Source of the DNA: an uncultured Odoribacter sp.
GTDB taxonomy: Bacteria > Bacteroidota > Bacteroidia > Bacteroidales > Marinifilaceae
Length of the DNA stretch: 64,000 bases
NCBI GenBank assembly: GCA_900541415.1
Contig: UQJP01000009.1
Location: 62,001-126,000 of the forward strand
Direction: 5' to 3'
Shown: piece after piece, positions 8,562 through 17,064 of the stretch
Position numbering within the stretch: position 1 is the first letter of the stretch
Layout: every line of letters starts with the position of its first letter
Notes under the pieces: generated by a model
What the model saw: only the letters and a program-made list of their open reading frames with translations
The model's database searches: none
Told to the model about the DNA's origin: nothing
Made by a program: the position numbers and the translations under genes

Positions 8562-9998
8562 ATGTTTCAAATCGAAATAGACCGGGCAGTTCCCCGTTTT
8601 AAAGAATTTCAGTTTACGGAACCTGTTTGCTGGAAAATAAATGAAGGCGAGAATTGGGCTGTGGTTGGGCCTAATGGAGCGGGAAAAACTTTACTTACGG
8701 ATATTCTGCAAGGAAAGATTGTTTTAAAAGAAGGACAGGTGCGTATTTCCTGCGGGGAGGAAGTGGAGGCCTATCGGGCTATCAGGTCGATGGCTTTCCG
8801 GGATATATATTCATTGACAGATTGTCGGAATATGTATTATCAGCAACGCTGGAATTCCTCCGATTCCGAGGATGCTCCGTTGGCAGGTACCCTGTTGCAA
8901 GAATTTCCAACGGAAAAGATTGCTGATTATACTAAGCTTTTTCATATCGATGAATTGCTTCATAAAAGGATTATTTCTTTATCCAGCGGGGAATTAAGGA
9001 AGTTTTTAATTACCCGCACATTATTGGCAGAGCCGAAAGTGTTGATATTGGATAATCCTTTTATCGGATTGGATGCCGTGTCCCGCGATTCCCTCAGCCG
9101 GATGTTGCAGCAAATGTCTGTTTTAAACGGTTTGCAAACCATTTTGATATTGTCGAATCTCGGAGATGTCCCGGAATGGACAGGGCATGTCCTGCCCGTA
9201 TTGGATAGGCTATGTTTACCTGTGCGGAGCCGGGAGGAATTTCTGAAGGATTCCTGCCTGATTCATCGGTTATTCCCGGAACAGGAGGGACAAACTCCGG
9301 TTTTGCCTGCGGACGACGATAAATGTACAGAATATGCAGAAACGGTCAGAATGGAAGCTGTCACCATCAAGTATGGAAACCGTACGATATTGAAGAATAT
9401 CGATTGGGTGGTGAAAAGCGGGGAGAAGTGGGCGTTGCTGGGAGAAAACGGTAGTGGAAAATCCACCTTACTGAGCCTGGTATGCGGAGATAATCCCCAG
9501 TCGTATGCTAATAAGCTAACCCTTTTCGATCGTCGCCGGGGAACGGGAGAAAGTATATGGGATATTAAAAAACGGATCGGTTACCTTTCGCCGGATATGC
9601 ATACCTATTATTTGCAGGATATTCCCTGTATCGATGTGGTTGCTTCCGGCTTTTTTGATTCAATCGGGTTGTTCCGTAAGTGTTCGGAGGAGCAACGTGT
9701 TACAGCCCGTCAATGGCTGGAAGTGTTTCACGTAGACCATCTTGCCGATCGTTCTTTTGTCAAAATATCTTACGGGGAGCAGCGTTTGATTCTACTGGCA
9801 CGTGCCTTCGTTAAAAATCCGGAATTGTTGATTCTGGATGAGCCTTTACACGGATTGGATGCCGGAAAAAAGAAATTAGCCAGGCAGGTGATAGAGGCGT
9901 TCTGCCTCCGTTCCGGTAAAACATTAATTTACGTAACCCATTACACCGAAGAAATTCCTTCCTGCGTTACCCTTTTCAAAACCTTGTCCAAAAGTTAA
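8562..9998 (+). CDS. tandem ABC ATPase, ModF/PhrA-like
   Basis: Two ATP-binding cassettes lie in one 478-residue chain with no membrane segment. The first has Walker A GPNGAGKT, signature LSSGELRK and Walker B VLILDNPF. The second has Walker A GENGSGKS, an ISYGEQR signature and Walker B LLILDEPL. Length and order match E. coli ModF (about 490 aa), a cytosolic protein linked by name to molybdate or photorepair genes but of uncertain role. The second signature has YGEQ instead of SGGQ, common in this family. No permease is next to it. It ends just before the tracrRNA region. Confidence 0.85.
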   Translation: MFQIEIDRAVPRFKEFQFTEPVCWKINEGENWAVVGPNGAGKTLLTDILQGKIVLKEGQVRISCGEEVEAYRAIRSMAFRDIYSLTDCRNMYYQQRWNSSDSEDAPLAGTLLQEFPTEKIADYTKLFHIDELLHKRIISLSSGELRKFLITRTLLAEPKVLILDNPFIGLDAVSRDSLSRMLQQMSVLNGLQTILILSNLGDVPEWTGHVLPVLDRLCLPVRSREEFLKDSCLIHRLFPEQEGQTPVLPADDDKCTEYAETVRMEAVTIKYGNRTILKNIDWVVKSGEKWALLGENGSGKSTLLSLVCGDNPQSYANKLTLFDRRRGTGESIWDIKKRIGYLSPDMHTYYLQDIPCIDVVASGFFDSIGLFRKCSEEQRVTARQWLEVFHVDHLADRSFVKISYGEQRLILLARAFVKNPELLILDEPLHGLDAGKKKLARQVIEAFCLRSGKTLIYVTHYTEEIPSCVTLFKTLSKS

Positions 9999-10029
9999 AA
10001 GAGCAGTTTACCATAGAAATACCGTGGCT

Positions 10030-10165
10030 TTTTCTAAAAAGTAATTTACCTTTTTAGAAAGGTAACCACAATAAGAAAGCGAGCAGAGGAAACCTTTGCC
10101 CGCTTTAAATGTTTTCACAACGGAATAATCCTTATTGTGATTTGCTTCAAAATCGTAATTACAAA
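10030..10165 (-). ncRNA. tracrRNA of the type II-C CRISPR locus
   Basis: On the minus strand, 10156-10134 is an anti-repeat complementary to the single CRISPR repeat at 16237-16214 over about 22 bp, with one missing A and one G-U pair. Next comes a nexus-like element (AAGGATTATTCCGTTGTG, 10133-10116), the counterpart of the AAGGCTAGTCCGTT segment of other tracrRNAs. A 14-bp stem-loop at 10106-10076 follows, and a second hairpin at 10065-10046 is followed by a T run. The RNA is read away from cas9. Ends are approximate, since no clear -33/-7 promoter was found for it. Confidence 0.8.
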
Positions 10166-10319
10166 TTACACCATAATTTTTCATATATACAAATTATTTT
10201 CAATAAAAATGTAATGTCATTTGTATTAAAGTATAATAATTTGAATTTTATCTATAATTTATTGCATAATAAAATATTTACTTTTATTTTTAAAAGGTGT
10301 TATTATAATTAAAATAGAT

Positions 10320-13300
10320 ATGAAGCGTGTATTAGGTTTAGATCTTGGTACCAATAGTATTGGATGGAGTGTTGTTTCAAAAGATGAAAATGACCAATTA
10401 AAGAAAATTGAAGGAATAGGAAGCCGGATTATTCCGATGAGTCAGGATATATTAGGAAATTTCTCAGTAGGCAATTCAGTTTCGCAGACAGCAGAAAGGA
10501 CGGCTTTTCGTAGTGTGAGGCGTTTGCGGGAGAGGCATTTGTTACGACGGGAACGTTTATTGCGGATTCTGCATTTGATGGGATTTTTACCGGATCATTA
10601 CGATTCTTCTATCGGATGGGACAAAGCCGACCACCGGACATTTGCAAAATTTAAAAGCAGCATAGAGCCTAAGGTTGGCTGGAAAAATGATGCCCCCGGA
10701 AATTGGACGTTCATTTTTGAAGATGCTTTTCAGGAAATGTTATCCGATTTTGTGCGTGAACAACCGGAATTAGTCGCTGGTGGTAAGAAAATTCCTTATG
10801 ATTGGACAATTTATTATTTGCGGAAGAAAGCTTTGGAAAAACCTATTTCGAAAGAGGAGCTGGCATGGATTATCCTGAATTTTAACCAAAAGCGGGGATA
10901 TTATCAGCTCAGGGGAGAAGACGAGGAACAGGAATCGAATAAAATGGTGGACTATTGCGAATTAAAGGTTGTAGAGGTACAGGCAGAAGAGCCGCAAAAA
11001 GGAAAAGAAGACATTTGGTATAACATCATTTTGGAAAATGGCTGGGTATACCGCCGTTCGAGTAAAGTGCCTCTGTTGGACTGGACCGGAAAAATGAAGG
11101 AATTTATCGTAACAACGGAATTGAATCCGGACGGAACACCGAAAAAGGATAAAGAAGGGAACGAGAAGCGGTCGTTCAGAGCTCCTGCGGAAGGGGATTG
11201 GATGCTATTGAAGAAAAGAACGGAAAACAATATAGAAAAAAGCCGGAAAACCGTTGGTTGCTATATATACGACACTTTATTACAAAGCCCGGAACAAAAA
11301 ATTAAAGGAAAGCTGATCCGGACGATAGAACGGAAATTCTATAAGAAGGAGTTATTTAAAATTTTGCAAAAGCAAGCCGGATTTCATCCGGAATTTCAGG
11401 ATAAAAATATCTATAAAGCTTGCATTGAGGAACTGTATCCGCAAAATGAAAATCGTCGTTTGAATTTAGCAAATGGCACTCTGGCACAGCTTATTCTGAA
11501 AGATATATTATTTTTCCAACGGCCTTTGAAAAGTAAAAAGTCTTTGGTTAGCAATTGTCGGTTTGAATACCGGACTTTTGTAAAAGACGGTCAAAAACAA
11601 ATTGTTCCTTTAAAATGTATCGCGAAATCCAATCCGTTGTTTCAGGAATACCGTTTGTGGCAATTTATTCAGGATTTGAGAATATATCAGCGGGAAAAAG
11701 AAGTGGATGGAAAATTGCGGACAGATGTGGATGTGACTTCTGAATTTTTATCGACTGAAGACGCATTTGTGGAATTGTTTGATTGGCTATATACGCGTAA
11801 AGAGATCAGCCAAAAAGTGCTATTGAAATATTTGGTTAAAAAGAAACCGGAACTTTATCGTTGGAATTATGTAGAAGACAAGAACTATCCTTGTAATGAA
11901 ACTCGTGCCCTGATATTGGAACGTTTGGGAAAGTGTAATATCCTCGTTGATTTCCTGACCAAGGAAAATGAAATGTCGCTTTGGCATATCCTGTATTCTG
12001 TTCATGATCTCGGAGAACTCACTCAGGCCCTGAAATCTTTTGGTTCGAAGCATGGATTGAATGAGGCTTTTGTCGACATATTCCGAAAATTCCCACCTTT
12101 TAAAAATGAATATGGAAGCTATTCCGAAAAGGCGATCAAAAAACTATTGCCCTTGATGCGTATGGGAAAATATTGGAGTAGGGAAGTAATAGACCCGCAG
12201 ACGTTGCAGCGTATAGAGAAACTGCTTACAGGGGAATATGATGAAAATATTCGGGATCGGGTACGTGAAAAGGCCATTCATTTAACGGATATTTCTTCTT
12301 TTAAAGGTTTACCGGTATGGTTGGCCAGCTACATTGTATATGATCGCCACGCAGAGACCGGAGAAATAAAACATTGGAAAACGCCACAGGACATTGAACA
12401 TTATTTAAATACCGAATTTAAGCAATATTCTTTACGGAATCCTATTGTGGAGCAGGTGCTAACGGAAGCCTTGCGGACGGTGAAAGATATATGGCAGCAA
12501 TATGGTGATTTTGCCGAAATTCATGTGGAGTTAGGCAGGGAGGTGAAGAATTCAGCCGAAAAGCGGGCGCGAATGACCAGGCAGATTATTGCAAATGAAG
12601 ATACGAATTTGCGGCTTAAGGCTTTGTTGATGGAGTTACAGAATGATCCGGCAATAGAGAATGTTCGTCCTTATTCACCCAGCCAGCTGGATATTTTGAA
12701 GATCTATGAAGAAGGAGCGTTGATTTCTGAAACTGAACTGCCGGACGATATTGCAAAAATATCCAAAAAGAATCAGCCCACTCCGTCCGAATTAGTCCGG
12801 TATAAACTGTGGCTGGAACAAAAATACCGTTCTCCCTATACAGGCGAGATCATTCCTTTGAGCAAACTTTTTACTCCCGCTTATGAGATTGAGCATGTGA
12901 TTCCACAATCCCGTTATTTTGATAACTCGCTAAGTAATAAAGTGATTTGTGAATCGGAAATAAATAAGCTCAAAGATAATGCTTTGGGTTATGAGTTTAT
13001 CCGGGAACATGAAGGGGAGATCGTTCAGTCGAATTTTGGAAAGAAGCTGAGAGTCTTTACGGTTAGTGAATATGAGCAATTTGTTAAAAAGAATTATTCT
13101 CAAAGCAGAGAGAAAATGAAAAAACTGTTGCTGGATGATATTCCCGATTCGTTTATCCGGCGCCAGTTGAACGACACCCGTTATATTAGCAGGGAAGTCA
13201 GAACATTGTTGTCTAATATCGTGCGGGAAGAGAAGGAACAGGAGTCTATATCTAAAAACGTGATTTCCTGTTCGGGAAAAGTTACCGATCAGTTGAAAAA

Positions 13301-14801
13301 AGATTGGGGATTGAACGATGTGTGGAATAAAATCATTATGCCGCGTTTTGTCAGATTGAACCAAATGACTGAATCGTCAAAATTCGGAGAGTGGAAAAAC
13401 GGACATTTTCAGGTGCAAATGCCTTTAGAACTTCAAAAAGGATTCAATAAAAAGAGGATAGATCACAGGCATCATGCCATGGATGCCCTTGTGATAGCGT
13501 GTGCCACCCGGAATCACATAAATTATTTAAGCAATGAATCGGCTTTAAAAGATGCCCGGGTGTCCCGTTACGATTTAAAACATCTATTATGCGAAAAATC
13601 GAAGCCCGATGCTAATGGAAACTATTCCTGGTTGTTCAGGAAACCCTGGGAAACTTTTACACAGGATACTTATGAAGCATTGAAAGGTGTGATTGTAAGT
13701 TTCAAAAAGAATGTAAGGATCATTAATAAAACGACGAATTATTATCAGGCGTACGATCAGGGAAAGAAAGTGATGAAAAAACAGGAACAGGGCGATAGTT
13801 GGGCTATAAGGAAGTCGTTACACAAGGCATCTGTTTTTGGAAAAGTTGCGCTGCGGCGGCAAAAAGAGGTACGGCTCGGTGTGGCGTTAGAAAATTGGAA
13901 GATGTTGGTCGATAAAGAGTTAAAAGAAAAGGTAAAACAACTGATAACTCAATATGGCAAAGAGGATGCCAAACTCTTTTCGAAATATTTCAAAGACCGT
14001 GAAAATAAATTCAACGGTAAAGACATTTCTAAAGTGTCTATATACTATTGGGATACTGAAAATGCGGCGATACGAAAACCGTTAGATGCTTCCTTCACAG
14101 AAAAGGAGATAAAAACGATAACGGATACCGGGATTCAGCAGATACTCCTAAATCATTTGCAGGCAAAAGGAGGGCAGTCCGATATAGCCTTTTCACCTGA
14201 AGGGCTTGAGGAAATGAACAAGAATTTAGCTTTGCTAAATAAGGGGAAAGGGCATAAACCGATCTATAAGGTCAGGATATTTGAGCCGATCGGTAATAAA
14301 TTTCAGGTTGGTGAAACAGGTAATAAATCCAGGAAATTTGTTGAAGCTGATAAGGGAACTAATTTGTTTTTTGCTTTGTACCGGGCGGAGAATGGTAAAC
14401 GTACTTACTTGACAGTACCTTTAAACGAAGTGGCTGAAAGGCAGAAACAAGGGTTACTTCCTGTGCCGGAAATGGATGTGAAAAATTCAACTCCTCTTTT
14501 ATTCTGTCTGTCACCCAACGATCTGGTTTACGTGCCGACCATCGAGGAACGGGAGAATTTTCAGGAATTCAATTGGAAAAATTTAACCGAAGAGCAAACA
14601 GGTAGGATATATAAGATGGTTAGTTGTACGGGTAACTCTGCTTTTTTTGTTCAGGCGGCTGTGGCTAATCCAATCGTAAATAAATATGAATTTTCACCTT
14701 TAAATAAGATGGAAAGAGCCATAGAAGGGGAAATGATAAAAGAAGTTTGTTGGAAATTGAAGGTAGATCGTTTAGGGCATATTGTGGAATGTGTTCAATA
14801 A
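10320..14801 (+). CDS. cas9: CRISPR-associated endonuclease Cas9, type II-C
   Basis: RNA-guided DNA endonuclease of 1493 residues, near the size of other Bacteroidota Cas9 proteins and larger than most type II-C enzymes. RuvC-I is VLGLDLGTNSIGWSVV with D8. An arginine-rich bridge helix follows (RSVRRLRERHLLRRERLLRIL). RuvC-II is EIHVELGRE (E737), HNH is YEIEHVIPQSRYFDNSLSNK (H859), and RuvC-III is DHRHHAMDALVIA (H1052, D1055). All nuclease residues are present, so it looks active. The C-terminal ~440 residues would hold the wedge and PAM-interacting domains. The start at 10320 places RuvC-I at the N-terminus as expected. It lies 36 bp before cas1. Base composition is somewhat more AT-rich than flanking genes, in line with transfer. 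Confidence 0.98.
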   Translation: MKRVLGLDLGTNSIGWSVVSKDENDQLKKIEGIGSRIIPMSQDILGNFSVGNSVSQTAERTAFRSVRRLRERHLLRRERLLRILHLMGFLPDHYDSSIGWDKADHRTFAKFKSSIEPKVGWKNDAPGNWTFIFEDAFQEMLSDFVREQPELVAGGKKIPYDWTIYYLRKKALEKPISKEELAWIILNFNQKRGYYQLRGEDEEQESNKMVDYCELKVVEVQAEEPQKGKEDIWYNIILENGWVYRRSSKVPLLDWTGKMKEFIVTTELNPDGTPKKDKEGNEKRSFRAPAEGDWMLLKKRTENNIEKSRKTVGCYIYDTLLQSPEQKIKGKLIRTIERKFYKKELFKILQKQAGFHPEFQDKNIYKACIEELYPQNENRRLNLANGTLAQLILKDILFFQRPLKSKKSLVSNCRFEYRTFVKDGQKQIVPLKCIAKSNPLFQEYRLWQFIQDLRIYQREKEVDGKLRTDVDVTSEFLSTEDAFVELFDWLYTRKEISQKVLLKYLVKKKPELYRWNYVEDKNYPCNETRALILERLGKCNILVDFLTKENEMSLWHILYSVHDLGELTQALKSFGSKHGLNEAFVDIFRKFPPFKNEYGSYSEKAIKKLLPLMRMGKYWSREVIDPQTLQRIEKLLTGEYDENIRDRVREKAIHLTDISSFKGLPVWLASYIVYDRHAETGEIKHWKTPQDIEHYLNTEFKQYSLRNPIVEQVLTEALRTVKDIWQQYGDFAEIHVELGREVKNSAEKRARMTRQIIANEDTNLRLKALLMELQNDPAIENVRPYSPSQLDILKIYEEGALISETELPDDIAKISKKNQPTPSELVRYKLWLEQKYRSPYTGEIIPLSKLFTPAYEIEHVIPQSRYFDNSLSNKVICESEINKLKDNALGYEFIREHEGEIVQSNFGKKLRVFTVSEYEQFVKKNYSQSREKMKKLLLDDIPDSFIRRQLNDTRYISREVRTLLSNIVREEKEQESISKNVISCSGKVTDQLKKDWGLNDVWNKIIMPRFVRLNQMTESSKFGEWKNGHFQVQMPLELQKGFNKKRIDHRHHAMDALVIACATRNHINYLSNESALKDARVSRYDLKHLLCEKSKPDANGNYSWLFRKPWETFTQDTYEALKGVIVSFKKNVRIINKTTNYYQAYDQGKKVMKKQEQGDSWAIRKSLHKASVFGKVALRRQKEVRLGVALENWKMLVDKELKEKVKQLITQYGKEDAKLFSKYFKDRENKFNGKDISKVSIYYWDTENAAIRKPLDASFTEKEIKTITDTGIQQILLNHLQAKGGQSDIAFSPEGLEEMNKNLALLNKGKGHKPIYKVRIFEPIGNKFQVGETGNKSRKFVEADKGTNLFFALYRAENGKRTYLTVPLNEVAERQKQGLLPVPEMDVKNSTPLLFCLSPNDLVYVPTIEERENFQEFNWKNLTEEQTGRIYKMVSCTGNSAFFVQAAVANPIVNKYEFSPLNKMERAIEGEMIKEVCWKLKVDRLGHIVECVQ

Positions 14802-14836
14802 TTGTGCATGGATGTTGAATTGGTCATCGGAGAATT

Positions 14837-15769
14837 ATGATTAAAAAAACACTTTATTTCGGTAATCCCACTTATCTTTCACTTCGGAATGAACAATTGG
14901 TCATAAAACTTCCGGAGGTAGAAAAGAGTGATTTGCCGGACTCCTTTAAGCAGGATGCAGTCCGTACCATTCCTATAGAAGATATTGGAGTGATGGTTCT
15001 CGACCATAAGCAGATAACCTTGACGCAGGGTGTCATTGAAAAATTGTTAGAAAACAATTGTGCCCTGATTACCTGTGGAGATAATCGCATGCCGGTGGGG
15101 TTGATGTTACCACTTTGTGGAAATACTACGCAGAATGAACGTTTCCGTTGCCAGTTAAATATTTCATTACCATTACAGAAACAGCTTTGGCAGCAGACAG
15201 TTCAGTATAAAATCAATAATCAGGCATCGGTTCTTGGAAGCACCCGGGGGACAATCGTAAAAAATATGCGGGTTTGGGTGAAGGAGGTGAAAAGTGGTGA
15301 TCCGGATAATTTAGAAGCGCGGGCTGCCGCCTATTACTGGCGTAATCTTTTCCCAGAAATACCGGATTTTACCCGCGACCGGGGAGGAGTTCCACCTAAT
15401 AATCTATTGAATTACGGCTATGCTGTTTTGCGTGCGGTGGTCGCTCGTTCATTAGTGATTAGCGGACTGCTTCCCACTTTAGGGATTCATCACCATAATC
15501 GATATAACGCTTATTGTTTGGCCGACGATATTATGGAGCCCTATCGTCCGTATGTAGATGAATTGGTTGTGAAGATTGTGGATAGTGGAGTGGATTGTTC
15601 TGAATTGACGAAAGAAATAAAAAGTCAATTACTCACGATACCCGTTATAGAAGTGATGATAAACAGAGAACGTAGTCCTTTAATGGTAGCTGTGGGGCAG
15701 ACCACAGCCTCACTATATAAATGTTTTAGCGGAGAATTACGGAAAATTGTGTATCCTGAAAAATCTTAA
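14837..15769 (+). CDS. cas1: CRISPR adaptation endonuclease Cas1 (type II)
   Basis: A 310-residue Cas1 that, with Cas2, integrates new spacers next to the leader. The N-terminal beta-sandwich contains FGNPTYLSLRNEQLVIKLPE. The C-terminal helical part contains the metal-site segments: DNLEARAAAYYWRNLF (Glu), LPTLGIHHHNRYNAYCLADDIMEPYRPYVDELV (His and Asp). It ends by a TAATG overlap with cas2, so the two are translationally coupled. It looks intact, so adaptation should be possible if the locus is expressed, although no spacers are stored next to it. Confidence 0.97.
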   Translation: MIKKTLYFGNPTYLSLRNEQLVIKLPEVEKSDLPDSFKQDAVRTIPIEDIGVMVLDHKQITLTQGVIEKLLENNCALITCGDNRMPVGLMLPLCGNTTQNERFRCQLNISLPLQKQLWQQTVQYKINNQASVLGSTRGTIVKNMRVWVKEVKSGDPDNLEARAAAYYWRNLFPEIPDFTRDRGGVPPNNLLNYGYAVLRAVVARSLVISGLLPTLGIHHHNRYNAYCLADDIMEPYRPYVDELVVKIVDSGVDCSELTKEIKSQLLTIPVIEVMINRERSPLMVAVGQTTASLYKCFSGELRKIVYPEKS

Positions 15770-16101
15770 TGGATCGGTTTAGCGAATATCGCATCATGTG
15801 GGTTTTGGTGTTTTTTGATTTGCCAACAGAAACGAAAAAAGAGCGAAAAATGTCCTCTGATTTTCGTAAGGGCTTGTTAATGGATGGCTTTACCATGTTT
15901 CAGTTTTCCATTTACGTTCGCCATTGTGCCAGTCGGGAAAATGCTGAAGTCCATATAAAGAGGGTAAAAAATCTTTTACCCTCCCGGGGGCATGTTGGGA
16001 TTTTATGTATCACAGATAAACAGTTTAGCAATATTGAAATATTCTACGCACAAAAAGAAGTCCTGCCTTCAACCCCCGGTCAACAATTGGAGCTTTTTTA
16101 A
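15769..16101 (+). CDS. cas2: CRISPR-associated protein Cas2
   Basis: A 110-residue ferredoxin-fold protein with the Cas2 core VFFDLPTETKKERK, then FRKGLLMDGFTMFQFSIYVRHC and GHVGILCITDKQF. It forms the centre of the Cas1-Cas2 integrase. It shares one base with the cas1 stop codon. A hairpin terminator lies 10 bp downstream, and the single repeat lies about 100 bp further on. Confidence 0.97.
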   Translation: MDRFSEYRIMWVLVFFDLPTETKKERKMSSDFRKGLLMDGFTMFQFSIYVRHCASRENAEVHIKRVKNLLPSRGHVGILCITDKQFSNIEIFYAQKEVLPSTPGQQLELF

Positions 16102-16110
16102 AAAATAAGA

Positions 16111-16134
16111 AACCGCCTTTATGGCGGTTGCTTT
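16111..16134. terminator. bidirectional terminator after cas2 and after the single-repeat RNA
   Basis: A 7-bp perfect stem (AACCGCC / GGCGGTT) with a 5-nt loop. T runs follow on both strands: GCTTTT on plus, and TCTTATTTTTT on minus. It can end the cas operon and also a minus-strand RNA coming from the repeat region. Confidence 0.75.
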
Positions 16135-16283
16135 TAAACGATACTCTTGATTCAAATTTGCTTCTTATTATATAGACGTATACATAATTCATTCATCTCG
16201 TATACTATATAATACGATTTTGAAAGCAAATCACAACAATATTAACCCATGGGTATTATTTATAACGCAAGGATTATTTATGG
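16134..16283 (-). ncRNA. candidate single-repeat guide-like RNA (repeat + anti-repeat arm)
   Basis: Read on the minus strand from a TAnnTTTG box (16291-16284), this RNA would have about 40 nt of leader sequence and the CRISPR repeat from 16237. The repeat refolds on an arm at 16183-16156: GTATAC pairs with GTATAC, TATTATATA with its complement, and ATTTGCTT with AAGCAAAT, leaving a 2 x 9 nt internal loop. About 26 nt of linker lead to the terminator at 16129-16111. The order repeat, loop, anti-repeat, terminator is that of a fused crRNA:tracrRNA. It could instead be an empty array whose only repeat happens to sit in a hairpin. Expression is unproven. Confidence 0.45.
16200..16237 (-). CRISPR. 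solitary CRISPR repeat (array lost or never filled)
   Basis: On the minus strand 16237-16214 reads GTTGTGATTTGCTTTC followed by AAAATCGT. The start matches the GTTGTGATTTGC-type repeat I recall for Bacteroidota type II-C systems. Its first ~24 nt pair with the tracrRNA anti-repeat at 10134-10156. The repeat's far end is uncertain because only one copy exists. No second copy lies within 100 bp either side or elsewhere in the window, so there is no spacer array here. Confidence 0.6.
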
Positions 16284-16291
16284 CAAAGGTA
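16284..16291 (-). promoter_or_regulatory. -7 box pointing toward the single repeat
   Basis: On the minus strand TACCTTTG fits TAnnTTTG. It would start an RNA near 16277, about 40 nt before the repeat. No -33 TTTG is seen at 18-20 nt. Confidence 0.35.
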
Positions 16292-16372
16292 CATTTTAAG
16301 ATGTAAACCATCTAATGTTTCATGTAAAATCATATAAATATAATAATGTTTGTTTTAATGAATAAATATTTA

Positions 16373-16404
16373 TTTGTTTATTATGTTGTTTTGTGTTAAC
16401 TTTG
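16373..16404 (+). promoter_or_regulatory. promoter of the DUF2188 gene
   Basis: -33 TTTG (16373-16376), a 20-bp spacer and -7 TAACTTTG (16397-16404). Transcription would begin near 16411, at an AATATTAACC sequence that also borders the single CRISPR repeat. The leader to the ATG is about 100 nt. The rest of 16292-16513 shows no gene. Confidence 0.55.
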
Positions 16405-16513
16405 TTTTTTAATATTAACCATATGATGATGTATTGGAAATAAGAATGAGATTATTTTTTGTATTACGGCAACTTGAAATATGTTGCCACTTAAAGACAG
16501 AAAGGAGGTAAAT

Positions 16514-16735
16514 ATGGGAAAGAACATCCACGTAGTTCACAACGGAAACCAGTGGCAAGTAAAACAAGAGAAAGCTCAACGTAGTTCTGGTAATTTCAGG
16601 ACACAACAGGAAGCATTTGAGCGTGCTCGTGAAATTGCTATTAATAATGGTCAAGAAGTTGCAATTCACGGATTAAATGGTCGTATCCGTGAAAAGCATA
16701 GCTATGGTAATGATCCATTTCCACCCGAGGGTTAA
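16514..16735 (+). CDS. DUF2188 small protein
   Basis: A 73-residue protein of the DUF2188 type: KNIHVVHNGNQWQVKQEKAQRS, the helix TQQEAFERAREIAINNGQE, then AIHGLNGRIREKHSYGNDPFPP at the C-terminus. The fold is a small beta-alpha-beta unit; function is unknown in the family. I chose ATG 16514 because AAAGGAGG, a near-perfect Shine-Dalgarno, lies 6 bp upstream, and the protein then starts exactly at the domain. Such a site is rare in Bacteroidota. The gene stands alone between the CRISPR locus and tRNA-Phe with its own promoter and terminator, suggesting an independently acquired unit. Confidence 0.85.
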   Translation: MGKNIHVVHNGNQWQVKQEKAQRSSGNFRTQQEAFERAREIAINNGQEVAIHGLNGRIREKHSYGNDPFPPEG

Positions 16736-16758
16736 TCTCTCGTAACACCTTAGATTTG

Positions 16759-16790
16759 CCCTGACAGAGCTGCAACTTTGTCAGGGTTTT
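16759..16790 (+). terminator. terminator after DUF2188 gene
   Basis: An 8-bp perfect stem (CCCTGACA / TGTCAGGG) with a 12-nt loop, followed by TTTT and a pyrimidine run, 23 bp after the stop. The bases from 16791 to 17018 show no gene or clear repeat. Confidence 0.8.
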
Positions 16791-17018
16791 CTCCTTTCTT
16801 ATCTTTAAGAACGTTGCAAATATAACGTATAATAACTGTAAATGTTATATTACTTTTCAAAGTTTAAGATTCAGTTATTATAAATCAGACAAACTCATTT
16901 AAGATATTGTCGTAATCAGACTCTTAAAAAATTAAGTGAAACTGTAACAGAAGTACCTTTGTTTTTATGTACCCTGATAAATAAAGTTTTACTTATATTT
17001 AACCGAAGACAAACAAAA

Positions 17019-17047
17019 AACGTCGTAAATTATTCATTTACGACGTT
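17019..17047 (-). terminator. terminator of tRNA-Phe
   Basis: A perfect 12-bp stem (AACGTCGTAAAT / ATTTACGACGTT) with a 5-nt loop, followed on the minus strand by a T run. It is 18 bp past the tRNA 3' end. T-rich sequence on the plus side means it may act both ways. Confidence 0.8.
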
Positions 17048-17064
17048 CTTTGATTTTTTTAACG

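Noticed and set aside
10109..10312. 67-codon plus-strand ORF before cas9
   Set aside because: It lies inside the tracrRNA and cas9 leader, has no protein-like composition and is dominated by AT-rich codons.
16101..16513. Full CRISPR array
   Set aside because: Only one repeat copy was found; no second copy at spacer distance on either side.
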